The notes below the pieces were generated by a model, which saw only the letters and a program-made list of their open reading frames with translations, was not told the DNA's origin and did no database searches. This document shows, piece after piece, positions 1 to 9,819 of a DNA stretch of 26,667 nucleotides (position 1 is the first letter of the stretch; each line of letters starts with the position of its first letter). The translations under genes and the position numbers were made by a program. Origin of the DNA: Paramacrobiotus richtersi (Eukaryota > Tardigrada > Eutardigrada > Parachela > Macrobiotidae); the NCBI GenBank assembly GCA_034698045.1, contig JAQGAU010000525.1:1-26667 (forward strand), given 5' to 3'.

Positions 1-492
1 TCACTGTATTTTCGAATTCCGTATCAATCCGCTCAATGGCGATGTATGCTGAACATTGAAGCGCAGTTCACTCTTTACCTCTCGACGCTGTTGATCGTGT
101 ATATTATCCCTGAACTCATCATACTCCTGACATTCCCCGTAATCTGGCGCAAGCGCAAACGGGACAGAAAGGTCATGCCTGGTAACACAAGAACGCTGAC
201 GGAAGAATCTCGATCCGTGCCGGGACCAGTGAGATCGGAATCATCGGCTTCCCAAAGAAAAGGCATGCAAGTGTTGATTATTTTGATGATCAGTATGGTG
301 GTCTGCTGGACGCCCCTGATGGCTGGTACTTTCGTGGCGTGTTTCATGGTCTTCAAAGATCGGATCTATTTTGGTGTGGGAACGTTTTTATTTGCGGTGG
401 AAGCGATCACTGATCCCATACTGTTTGGGCTTGTTTTCAGTCAGATGTCGATTCGGAAAATATGGAAAAGGTTAACAAATCGAGGGCAGTAA
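1..492 (+). CDS. Class A (rhodopsin-like) GPCR, 3' half; 5' end outside window
   Basis: The frame is open from base 1 to the TAA at 490-492 (163 residues visible) and begins in the extracellular loop before TM5. TM5 carries the family proline (IIPEL), followed by a basic third intracellular loop rich in Ser/Thr/Arg. TM6 has the CWTP motif (VVCWTPLMAG). TM7 ends in DPILF in place of the usual NPxxY, and a short basic tail follows. It is a plasma-membrane receptor with unknown ligand. The segment closely matches the end of the partial GPCR at 26075-26667 (shared MLNIEAQF and VYIIPE), and a decayed third copy lies at 8725-9165. No intron is seen. The ATG at 46 is internal, not the start. Class A assignment is firm; the subfamily is not recognised. 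Confidence 0.88.
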   Translation, partial: SLYFRIPYQSAQWRCMLNIEAQFTLYLSTLLIVYIIPELIILLTFPVIWRKRKRDRKVMPGNTRTLTEESRSVPGPVRSESSASQRKGMQVLIILMISMVVCWTPLMAGTFVACFMVFKDRIYFGVGTFLFAVEAITDPILFGLVFSQMSIRKIWKRLTNRGQ

Positions 493-1634
493 CTAATGTG
501 ACCTTTCGAAACCTTTACCATAACGCTTCGTGGATGCGCTTTATGAGAATGAACGTTGTAATAACGTTTCGTACGTATGCACTGTGTCTGGATGTCACTT
601 CCGTCAGAAGCAAGAGTACCGTTCCACTACTAATGACCTGCACTAATTTTGTACGGAACAGACGCTTTCAGCGACGGAAGAGTATTGCCTAGACGTTTAG
701 TTACCTAGACGCCTGCTGTGCACTCAATCTCCCGGTCCGGCAAGTTGGCAACAAAGAAATCGTCCAAAGAATGTATATTACCATTTGCACTGTTACTATA
801 TAACAGATGCGGTGGTCAAAACGTATACTACAGCACCGCTTGGAGAACTAAATCTGACCTGTGTACATATCACATATGGATACGATTACAAATTGTTCTG
901 TAGATAATTCATGGACATTAGATTGCTTCGGTTATAAGCTTTATAATGTTATTTGTTATGCTCTGTTTATGTAGCAGATGCACGAAATTGATTATTTTCC
1001 AAAACTACTGTCCTATGCAAATCAATAGCGATATTTGCAATAAATCAGTACACCTCGTTGTTTTGCTATCAAAACCATGAAACTGTGCATCATGATCAAT
1101 ACCTTTAGTAGCTAATTCACTGTAAAGCGCGTTCACAAATATCTGGTTTGACGATAAATAAAGAACGAGAAGATGTCTGTGGGCATATGAAGGTAATAAC
1201 GGAAACTCCCGAATTCATAACAACAATCACAGCTAAGGTTTAGGTAATTGTCAAAAGGCGGAAAATCTAAAACGGATAACGGCTATTCCCAGCCGCAGAG
1301 TCGGAACATATGCGCAGGAGAGGACCAAACAGTGTCAAACACTTTTGTCCACACTTGGCCCAGCACCCATGTAGGAATAAAATCCTGGGCTTCGAGATTA
1401 GCTTTTATATTTTCACAGACACGTCACACACCTAGTACGAACGGAATGTCATGTTCAGGATCTCACAACGGTTTGGGTCCTGAAAGAAATCCTTTATCTG
1501 CCGTTACGTACAAATATTTCTACAGCTGGTGGTCGAAATTCGAATAAAGTAAAGCCTGTGCAATCAAGTGGTAACACCTTGGTCCGTGAAGGTCGGCGAG
1601 CTTGTCCCTACACTTCCTCACATTATTGCAGGCA
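493..1634. other. 3' flank of the left-edge GPCR and intergenic DNA
   Basis: No supported gene. Roughly 493-960 is the 3' flank of the GPCR: pieces of it recur in the same order after the GPCR relic at about 9166-9500, so it was duplicated with the gene. A candidate polyadenylation signal AATAAA sits at 1039-1044. Short reading frames at 718-903 and 1248-1547 have no recognisable motif or composition and I treat them as chance. The kinase gene ends on the opposite strand at 1635. Confidence 0.5.
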
Positions 1635-4439
1635 TCATTTGGCTACTTTCCGACCAACTCGTACCCCAATTCGCAATGCATTTAAACGCTCCAGGAGTAA
1701 ATCGGTGGTGATCCTTCGCAGTGGATCGCGAATGAAACAAGAGTTGATAATATTTGTCAAAGGTGCTGGAACAAGTTCTGAAATATAAGGAACGTACCCA
1801 CGGGACAGCTTTTCCAGAAAGGTGAAGGGTACACAATCCTCTTTTCTTATTCTATTAATACTGGATTCATCTGCGTGACTGGCGGCCGGGTTATGATACC
1901 ACCGCTCCTTAACCTCACAGCAACAATCCGCTAAGTCAAGCATAACACATCCAAGACTCCAGATGTCTGTTGAATAAGTGATAGGTTGATCTGGTCGCCC
2001 AATAACCATCATGACCATCTCCGGAGACATATACGGAACAGTCCACTGAATAGCTTTAAATTCACGAGAACCAGCCATGGTGCCTTGTTCTAACCGCAGG
2101 GACCCGTCAAAATCTCCAATTACAGCATTGTGTTGCCCGTCCGGCTGCCGTTTGAGGAGAATATTTCGCGGCTTCAGGTCACCATGTAGAATGTGTTGAT
2201 AGTGGAGATACCGTAAGCCACTAGTTATTTGGACTGCATAATGCTTTAACCGTTCGGCTGAGAATGCAATCTTTTCCTTATAGTGGTCTTGAATTAGGTC
2301 GTACAGATTACCACCTGCAAAATATACATTTAAATGCGTACTGACATGACCAGGCGCTACGCAGCGTCCTTACAGTAAATAGGTAATAATGTCCATCTGC
2401 ATTACGTACACTGACATACAGTATGTACAGACTGTACAGTCTGTACATCTGTGTTGTAAGAAGAACACGAAGGAACCTTTATGCTAATTATTTTGCTGTG
2501 TTGTTTGGATTGATCAATAATAATAATTACTGCAGATTGCAGTGATGTGGGACTGTCGGGTACATCTGCATGCATAAATCAAAAACGAACATTTACTTGC
2601 AAATGATCGAATGCGTTCTACGCAACAACAACACATACAAAATCTGCAAAACATTCAATCTCATCACGTTCATTAACCCGCGGTCGGGCCTTAATTCGGC
2701 ATCGCATCCCGACTGCGGCAACAGCCTTTATTAGTTTCTTGTAGTATGTACGTAGTTCTCTGGTGCGCAAACGCTGTTACTGTGAAAGGAATAAAGTCGC
2801 TATATCAACAGTCTTTAATTGTTTACGTTAGATTGACATCGTTGACGTTAGGCTTCAGTCATACCTTCGCAATAGTCCATCACAAAATCGACGCCAGTTC
2901 CTTCCGCCAGCCGTGTAATTTTAACCTTATGGTAGGCCACCAGACTTTCGTGTCGAAGCTCTAGCAATGACCGCCAATACTCCTTTATTTTTTCTAGCGA
3001 ACCATCTTGCTTCCATTTCCTTACGGTACTGACGCGCACAACAGTTTCTTTGACCGCAACTACGGCGCGGTCAGTGATGTTATCGTTCCAAGACGTTATT
3101 TTCGCTTTGTAAACGGTTCCAAAACCTCCTTGTCCGACGACACCTTGGCGCCATTCGTATTCGTACTGACAGTCAACACCGAATTCCTCGTTTTCGAGGC
3201 GATGAGAGTGCCTTTCTTCTACGGATAGTTGTATTTCGGCAGTTGCAGCATCCTGATTCCAAGTGCTCCCGTAGGTCTCCTGCTGAATCTCAACCAGCTG
3301 ATTGTTCAACTCAGCTGCCGTGAACCGATCACCAGGAATTATCGCAAAGCATCCCTTCATAACTCGTCTGGCTAGGTCTTTTGGGATCGGTTCACCCACA
3401 TACGGTACGTAACCATCCACGATTTTCACCATGATTGCCGTTGATGATAGTTTATGGCATTCCAGCCTTTTTTCCCCATCGGGCGATTGTAACCACGTTT
3501 CCTTTTCGCCAATACAGCACAGAGCTAATTCTTGGATAACACATCCAGCGCTCCAGATGTTACTTTTGCGGCCGATTGGGTCAGTGTGCCGACCACCTCC
3601 AAACCTTTTCACCATCTCTGGAGACATATATCGTGCGGTACGACACAAGTGGCTAATGTTTTGGCTACAAGTCACATCACGCTGTAAAACTACAACATCA
3701 TCCAAATCGCACATTTTCAGCATGTTGACGTTAGCTATTGGAGGAGTAACCAAAAGATTACTCGGCTTTACGTCTGGGTTAAATATGGCATTTTCATGCA
3801 GAAACGCCAATGCTGTTGCCATCTGTTGTGCGTAGTCGAGAAACATCTTTAGCGGCATTTTCCTTCCGCTCCTTTGAAAGTGACCCATGAGTTGGGCCAA
3901 GTCGCCGTCTACACGGACAGACAGGGCATTTTAAGAATTTTCTATGTGACATCACATCTTTGTTGTCAGTTATGAGGGCAGTATATCAAGTAACGGTGAA
4001 TTTATAACATTGTCATCCTTTAATTTAAATTATGAACTATTAGCGATAATGCGCAAAAAGATACTGTCCCAGTCGGGTAAATAGCAGTTGCTGGTAAAAG
4101 AAAACGTGTATTAATAGAAGTACCTGGACAATAGCTCATCGCGATGCGCCCGTATCCACATTCGCTTTCTTGTCTGAGTGAAATCTGATAATATCTCACC
4201 AGATTTTGGTGCTCCAGACCGATAAGTACTTCCCATGCAGCTGATATGGTACGGATGTTGTTATTCTGTTGCTCCCGACTAATCCGAACTTCTTTGAGAG
4301 CTACGGTTTCAGTGTTTCCTGCCGTGTCCGTGGCCGTTGCGCGGTAGACGATCCCGAAATTTCCAACACCGATAAAATCTGTTTTATTGTAACTGTATTC
4401 ACGATTATCACCGAAGTGGCAAACAGTTTCTTGTTCCAT
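1635..4439 (-). CDS. Tandem dual protein kinase, STE/MAP3K-like (three exons)
   Basis: Exons on the minus strand: 4439-4124, 3908-2865 and 2314-1635 (316+1044+680 nt, 679 residues). Both introns are GT-AG and phase 1. Domain 1 (about residues 20-310): glycine loop GVGNFG, VALK lysine 49, hinge MSYCP, catalytic loop NPDVKPSN where HRD is usual, DLD where DFG is usual, SPE, NIWSAGC. Domain 2 (about 355-670): GQGGFG (364-369), VAVK lysine about 392, hinge MDYCEGG, HGDLKPRN, DFD, SPE, DIWSLGC. The catalytic Asp, the loop Lys and Asn, the VAxK Lys and the metal-binding Asp are all kept, so activity is plausible in both. The two introns cut both hinges at the same codon, which supports the model and indicates domain duplication. 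The start ATG has an in-frame stop 12 bp upstream; a further 5' exon cannot be excluded. There is no obvious SH2, FERM or transmembrane segment, so this is not a JAK. Substrate unknown. Confidence 0.85.
2315..2864 (-). other. Intron 2 of the dual kinase gene
   Basis: A 550-bp GT-AG intron. The donor reads GAAG|GTATGA at 2865/2864 and the acceptor TTTTGCAG|GT at 2315/2314. It splits a glycine codon after the first base, in the hinge of kinase domain 2. It contains the perfect 26-bp palindrome at 2423-2448 and is otherwise without recognisable content. Confidence 0.8.
2423..2448. repeat. Perfect 26-bp palindrome
   Basis: ATGTACAGACTGT followed by its exact reverse complement, with no spacer, inside intron 2 of the kinase gene. 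TGTACA and CTGTACAG are nested within it. It could form a cruciform or serve as a dimeric binding site; no factor is recognised. Confidence 0.85.
3909..4123 (-). other. Intron 1 of the dual kinase gene
   Basis: A 215-bp phase-1 intron: donor CCAG|GTACTT at 4124/4123, acceptor CGTGTAG|AC at 3909/3908. Splicing gives SYCPDGDL, a normal kinase hinge. Reading through it instead ends in a stop, so the exon 1 frame alone is misleading at its C-terminus. Confidence 0.8.
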
Positions 4440-5111
4440 TTTGAAGCATTAGTTATACAGGGCCTGATTTGAAAAGCTGCAACAACTACGATGTCGTAGT
4501 GAACTAGTGATAGCGGACGCCTGTTACTGAAAATCTGTTCGATGAATTGTCAGTCACCATAGGCAATTACTTATTAATATGTATATGATATACAACACCA
4601 AACAAGAACAGTAAATTTCACGCTCAGGAATTCGCAAACATTGCTAATTTGCTCACATGTATATATGGTGCAATTGCAGAAAATGCGTCTTGCAGCCCTA
4701 CCTCTGCATGTTTCACGTATGAATTGAGCGCTTATCTATATTTGACTCACTTATCAGACAGCCGTTCCACAGTACACTGGTTGCAAATTTCCTCTGTTTA
4801 ATGTCTAGATAATATTACAATCAGCTACAAATTACAGATACAGGCACTGCATTAGGTAAAAGATTAACAAAAAAATTATCAATAGATTGACGGCGTTTTT
4901 CTAAGCTAAGACTGTTTGCAACAGTAAAAAAAACTTTTTATCCTCTTTCTAGCCAAGCTTTGAAATACCAGGGACCCCGTGCTGGAAGTGGCTAATTAGT
5001 GCGGACGTGAGCGATTTAGAATCCGAAAGGGTGTTAGTTATATTGCACATAAGTCAGACCTGGAACCGAAAGCAAAAAGGGACATGAAAACCGCGTCATT
5101 TTTGGAGCGGA
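4440..5111. other. Intergenic region; kinase 5' flank and possible LINE 3' UTR
   Basis: No gene seen. The left part is the 5' flank of the minus-strand kinase gene; no convincing TATA or initiator element was recognised. The right part, roughly 4930-5111, lies just 3' of the LINE reading frame (minus strand) and may be its 3' untranslated tail: read on the minus strand it ends in an A-rich stretch and a T-run near 4930. There is no clear target-site duplication. Confidence 0.35.
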
Positions 5112-6252
5112 TTACAAAAACAAATGCTTCTTCGTCCACGAGAGTTCCGTCCAGGAAATGTCGTCGAGGGCCTTCCGGAAGGTGTTCAGCGATTGATATG
5201 AAGTCAGCGGCATCTCGAGCTCATTCCCACAGCGCAACCAGTTGTTCTACTACGGATCCCATAGCGCACGATACTGTCGTTCCACAAACAGTGGTGTGTG
5301 CCGGTAAAAGAGGATTTGGATGTTGGGCCAACCTATCGAGGGAGCGTGTGTGACCTGCAACAGATTCGGCGGCAGACACAGGTACCACGTACGGAAGTAT
5401 GAACAAATTACCATGCGGAATAATGCCAAATCGTAATTTGTATAAAAACGCAGGCGATTTTTTAGCTCTTCTTATCTCAAGGCAGTCCCAGCCAAGCTCA
5501 GACAACCGTCCGCGATAGTCAGACTCAGAACTACCAAGGTGAACGGTTTTGATAAACTTGCTGACGCATTTTTCAAGCTTTTCCCGCGACATCTTGAAAG
5601 CAGGTTCAGAAACAACAGAGCATTAATCGATTACGGAAAACACCAACGACTGGGACAATGACAGGCGTGCTCCTGAGCCGACTTTGCGAAAACCAGAATT
5701 AATGTAATTAATGCGCTTATTACACATCATTACGACTGTTTCGGTCTGTTGATGCCAGTTTAGCTCGCGATCAAGGACGACACCCAAATGTTTTACATAC
5801 TCTTTCTGCAGAATTATCGACCCGTGCAGTGAATAGACGTGGCTGTTCTTGATTGACCTACGTTTCGAGAAACTGCCATGAACTGTTTTTTCGACGTTAA
5901 AACAAAGCTGGTGGCTAATTATCCATTGGCCTAAGCTATCCAGATCACCCTGTAAAAGTCTACTGCTGTTACAATCAGTCAGCGGGCGGAATACGACAAT
6001 ATCATCAGCAACACGAGAACAAAGCTACCATTAACCATGTACAAGGGAATTTCGTTAAATAAACAAAGAAACAGTAGTGGTTCCAGAACAGAACCCTGCG
6101 GAATACCGCTGGTGACTGGGAGCTCTTCTGACGTACGTCAAGCCTTCGACAGTGACACACTGGGTACGACCTTTCAAATAGTCATACACCAACTGAACAA
6201 GTTGATTCGGAACTGCCATTTTGATGAGCGGAGCTCCGTGTTAACCTGTTAA
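5112..6252 (-). mobile_element. Degenerate non-LTR retrotransposon (Jockey/CR1-like LINE), ORF2 C-terminal part
   Basis: Read on the minus strand across several frames. In order: QLVQLVYDYLKGRTQ (about 6200), then GIPQGSVLEPLLF (the GxPQGS motif of reverse transcriptase, about 6100), then VADDI in place of YADD (about 6010), then the thumb and connection region, and finally a C-terminal NELEMP...FRKALDD segment like the WNxLP...FxxxL end of Jockey/CR1 proteins, with a stop at 5112-5114. At least three frameshifts interrupt it (before GIPQGS, at the ADD motif, and near 5218), so it is dead. The endonuclease and fingers are absent, consistent with 5' truncation on insertion. The longest intact piece is 5221-5592. 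Confidence 0.85.
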
Positions 6253-6269
6253 AAGAACCCACTCTGTTA

Positions 6270-7273
6270 ACGTTGCCAGCGATTTAAGCAAACTAAAACG
6301 TTTGAAATCCATCGGTATGCTCTAGGGTAAACCTTAAGTGGATGTAACAATTCCATGTGTTGGCTCTCCTCCGACGGAAGCACATTGTGCAGGCTATATG
6401 GTTGGGTACAAGCTGCAACATAGACTGCTGCGTTACACTTGATAAAGAGCTGGCAAGGTAGTCTTAAACAAAAATAATAGTCTTTCATTAATAACTGCGG
6501 TCGCTTTCCGTTTTTGATGTGGAACACTAAACAATCTTCACAGTCCTGAGATTTAATAAACATGGAGGACTTCGAAGAACTCGCGTCGCGATCTACGTGT
6601 TCCTGTTCCGGATTACAGCAATGAGTCATGTGTTGGATGATTATGGAAGCCTATGTTGGATCTTAGTTTAGACTGCCTGCAGACTGCAGTCACCCAAAAA
6701 CATTTAATATAAAGACGGACACCGCGGTGCAGTGTACGGCACTGATTTTAAGGTGCTAAAATCCATGGTAAAGAAGATCGATTATTCGTTCCACTCTACT
6801 GTATAGTTGGTGTGAACATTCGTATTAAGCGCGTACCAGATGGCTCTCGCGTTGGATTACTAGCCGATAAACATGGATTCTGGTCTGTTTGCAAAATTTG
6901 GACCTATTCGCGTGCTAGAGGGCAGTTGGGAGATTTCCGGTAGGAATGCACGGATTGGCTCTATCCCGTAAATTCCCCCAAGAAATCTCTACTAAAAAAA
7001 ATGCTTATAATGGTACCCGAGGTCATGATGCTGATTGTTTTTGTTTGCCTTTTTTCATCTTACCTTGTAGTTGTCACTATAAGCGCCTTCGCACTTTGTG
7101 TTGTCGGCTTTTGCCCAATAACTCTAACAGTGGTACCTGATGCACAACTGAATGTCGTAGTTGACAACAGCCGAGGCAGTCGTTACACGCCTAGGAGGAA
7201 ACGTTGCTTAGAAGTTAGAAGTGCAAAAGCGTGCTATAATTATACGAATTCGAAAAACCTGATGTATGCGTAA
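6270..7273 (+). pseudogene. Relic A of the gustatory-receptor-like family
   Basis: The region follows the same order of blocks as the intact gene at 13510. 6270-6630 matches the conserved 5' flank (CAGCGATT block, TCTCCGACGG block, CTTTCCGTTTT block). From about 6640 it matches exon 1, including a CCATGG piece near 6760 and GGACCTATTCGC at about 6900, with loss of the reading frame and a stop near 6862. Most of the exon after about 6960 is gone. 7115-7230 matches sequence in intron 1 of the intact gene (GTGGTACCTGATGCAC). The surviving short frame at 7001-7273 is hydrophobic, but I see no reason to think it is used. Confidence 0.65.
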
Positions 7274-7392
7274 GTGAAACAGAGATACGATCTGCGGCGT
7301 AGTTAGAGCAGCTGGAAAATATCTAAATGAGTGTCAGCATTGCTAAATTCACAACTAGAATCCACAAATCAATGCAGAAATACCGTATGTAT

Positions 7393-7419
7393 GTACTGCC
7401 TAAATTATGAAGGCAGTAC
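7393..7419. repeat. Short perfect hairpin
   Basis: GTACTGCCT, a 9-base spacer, then the exact reverse complement AGGCAGTAC. It lies between receptor relics A and B. It is not followed by a T-run and no function is apparent. Confidence 0.6.
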
Positions 7420-7429
7420 GCAGAATTTC

Positions 7430-8570
7430 CGTTAACCGTTTCCAGCGATTAACTGCAAACTAAAACGTTGGTACTTAGTAAGTTCTACCGTAATCCAGCA
7501 GCGTGCTCTAGGGTATAATAAGTGGATGGCAAACACGGAAGTCGCCATTCCCTGTGTTGGTTCAAATTGGTTGATCTCTATTAAACGGGGACACCTGATG
7601 TGTACTTGTCAATGTTGTGTTTCCAAAAGTTGTCGAATCCAGCCCAGTTTCGAATGGACATAGCCTCGCGACCGAGTAAACGCTTTTCATTATACGGCAC
7701 AAGTGCTATTGCACATGATTTATTGCAGCCATTTACAGTACTCATGTATGCCTGCTCCTGAACACTTGAGTGGGTGCATTAGCGGCAGTCATCGCGTTGG
7801 GTATAAGGTACTGCACAGACTGCAGAGCTGATATTCATTTATTTTGAGCTCTAACATAAGTGAAGGTAAATCCGCAGTCTACAGCTGTTCGGCACCAGTT
7901 GGGACTTTAGATATTATCAAGTTCTCTGCAGATAACATTCATGGCCCTACTGGACTGTAACGTAAGAAAAGCCTTTTTTACATTTACACTCGAAAATCTT
8001 TCTTGTAAAAAGTATTGTACATAGAAGGTGTGCGGCTCCTTTAGTGGGAGAGTAATCGGAATGGTAATCGTGGTACCAGATGCACGACTATGCGTCATGG
8101 ATGATATCTGTTGTGACAGTCGCCGTATGCTTAAATGCGCGCTATCTGTGTTCACGAAAAGTAAAGCGGAACAATCCGATTGGTAAGGGAAATAAGCATA
8201 CGACCTGTCATAACAAACTTTAATAGCGCGCAGGAAGATTCATTTAACGAAATAGCGAATAAGTTTAAAGTGATCGCAATGCTCATCGAAACGCCCCGAA
8301 CTGGGTGACCTTTTTTGCTTCTTCCTTGGCTGACTTTCTGCACCGTAAATATTAATGTGTATAACGCCAGCATGGTATAGCCTGCCAAAAGGCTGAAAAT
8401 CTGAGAAAGTGCATCTGAAATCTGCATCATACTAATGGAGTTCCGCAACGGGAAAACTAGGCGGTGGTCTTCTAGTTGCAACGCAAAAGATTCGTAGAAA
8501 TGCAGTAAACAATTCGTACATCAGTGCACAGGCCCAAATGTTGTCGCGTTTTGTCTCGGCTAACGAAAGA
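7430..8570 (+). pseudogene. Relic B of the gustatory-receptor-like family, internally deleted
   Basis: 7430-7830 matches the conserved 5' flank of the intact receptor genes. It then jumps directly to the end of exon 1: 7935-7965 matches the TM6 end, including the exon 1 donor (AACGTAAGA where intact genes have AAAGTAAGA). It continues through intron-1 sequence (GGGAGAGTAATCGGAAT, GTGGTACCAGATGCAC, CTGGGTGACCTTTTTT). Near 8440-8480 it reaches the last-exon end (GGAAAACTAGG) and the 3' flank. Nearly all of exon 1 is deleted and exon 2 is not recognisable. Confidence 0.65.
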
Positions 8571-8724
8571 AGTTTCTTCAGTACTGACTCAAGAATCCAA
8601 GATGTTTTATTAACAAGTTACAAAACTCCAACTTGTTTTTGTGCACGTGCGCCAGTGCTGCTATTATGCAAGAGTACTTCCGCTTTGCTAAGTGCGAAAC
8701 CAATTGGAAATTTTTGTTACTACT

Positions 8725-9165
8725 GATTCTGCAAAACTGCACTGTACGCGCGGGATAAACTGAGTCACAGAGTAGTGTATTGCAAAACATGCGGGTCCTT
8801 TATTTCTCAACGCTATTGATAATCATATTATTTCTAAACTCGTCATATTGCTGAATTTTCCCGTAATCTGGCACAAGCACAGACGAAACAAATAGGTCAC
8901 CCAGTGAAAATAAGAACGCTTACGGAAGAATCCCGATCCGCGTCGGGACCAGTGAGGTCGGATTTGTCCTTTTCAAAGAAAATGCATGCAAGTATTGATT
9001 ATTGATGGTCAGCATGGTGGTCTGTTGGACGCCGCTGATAGCTGGTACTGTCGTAGCGTCTTTCGTAACATTTAGAGATCGGAACTATTTTGGTGTGGGA
9101 ACGTTCTTATTCATTCTGGAAATAATTACTGATCCCATATTGTACAGGTTTGTTTTCAGTTAGAT
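8725..9165 (+). pseudogene. Relic of the edge-type class A GPCR (TM5-TM7)
   Basis: Aligns by eye with 1-492 and with the end of 26075-26667. The TM5 part contains TTTATTTCTCAACGCTATTG, followed by the third-loop block (GAAGAATCCCGATCCGCGTC), the TM6 block (ATGGTGGTCTGTTGGACGCC) and the TM7 block (ATTACTGATCCCATATTGTA). Small deletions break the frame in TM5 and TM6, and in-frame stops are present. The matching 3' flank runs on to about 9500. The TM1-TM4 half is not recognisable upstream. Confidence 0.8.
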
Positions 9166-9399
9166 ATCGATTGGAAAATATGACATAGTTCAACCAACCA
9201 AACAGAATAACGTTGGTGACCTTTCGAAAACGCAACCATAACCGTTCTTTGGGACCGCTTCATAAGTACGTGGTAATCGTGCCTCCTACGCGTGTTGCGT
9301 CTGGATGTCAGTTGCGTAAGTGACAGGAGTACTTTTCCAGTAGGATCAGGATCGTGTACCATAACTATTATATTATCATATAAACTGTAGTATGACAAA

Positions 9400-9779
9400 T
9401 GCGGTAATCGCTTCGAGTACTAATTTTTGACCCCAGTGAACATATAAATACGATAATAAATTGTTCTGATAAGTATGTTCATAATATGCTTTAATATGTT
9501 TATTCATAATGGTATAACGGCTGCGCCTTTGGTTGCTGGCTCAAAATGAAAAATGCGGGGTACTTATGCAAGTACATTAGTCACATAACAGGCCCGGCTT
9601 TCTCGTTTAGCCTCGGTACGAGCTAGGGCGGTTTAACAGTGTTAAAAATACCTACAGAATTCATTCAACCGTCTTTAAAAATTCTATAAAAGTAGCTACA
9701 GACTTCGTGAAATCTGTATCACAGATGCACCGCCTTTGTAGCAGATCATGGCAGCTGCATCACAAACCACACTGTTTCC
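9400..9779. other. Intergenic stretch between relics
   Basis: The first 100 bp or so is the duplicated 3' flank of the GPCR relic. After that I see no gene, repeat or motif until the 5' flank of receptor relic C begins near 9780-9830. Confidence 0.4.
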
Positions 9780-9819
9780 GGTTCGACAGCTACTTCGCGG
9801 AACAAGCATTTAAAGGTCA

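Noticed and set aside
1248-1788. Plus-strand frames of 99 and 76 codons as small genes
   Set aside because: No motif, signal peptide or compositional bias; the second overlaps the kinase terminal exon in antisense.
2746-3835. Plus-strand frames over the kinase exons (2746-2964, 3007-3228, 3431-3835)
   Set aside because: They are antisense shadows of the minus-strand kinase exons; the minus strand shows clear kinase motifs.
6946-7273. Hydrophobic 90-codon frame as a small membrane protein
   Set aside because: Its right half aligns with intron 1 of the intact receptor gene and it sits inside relic A, so an open frame by chance is more likely.
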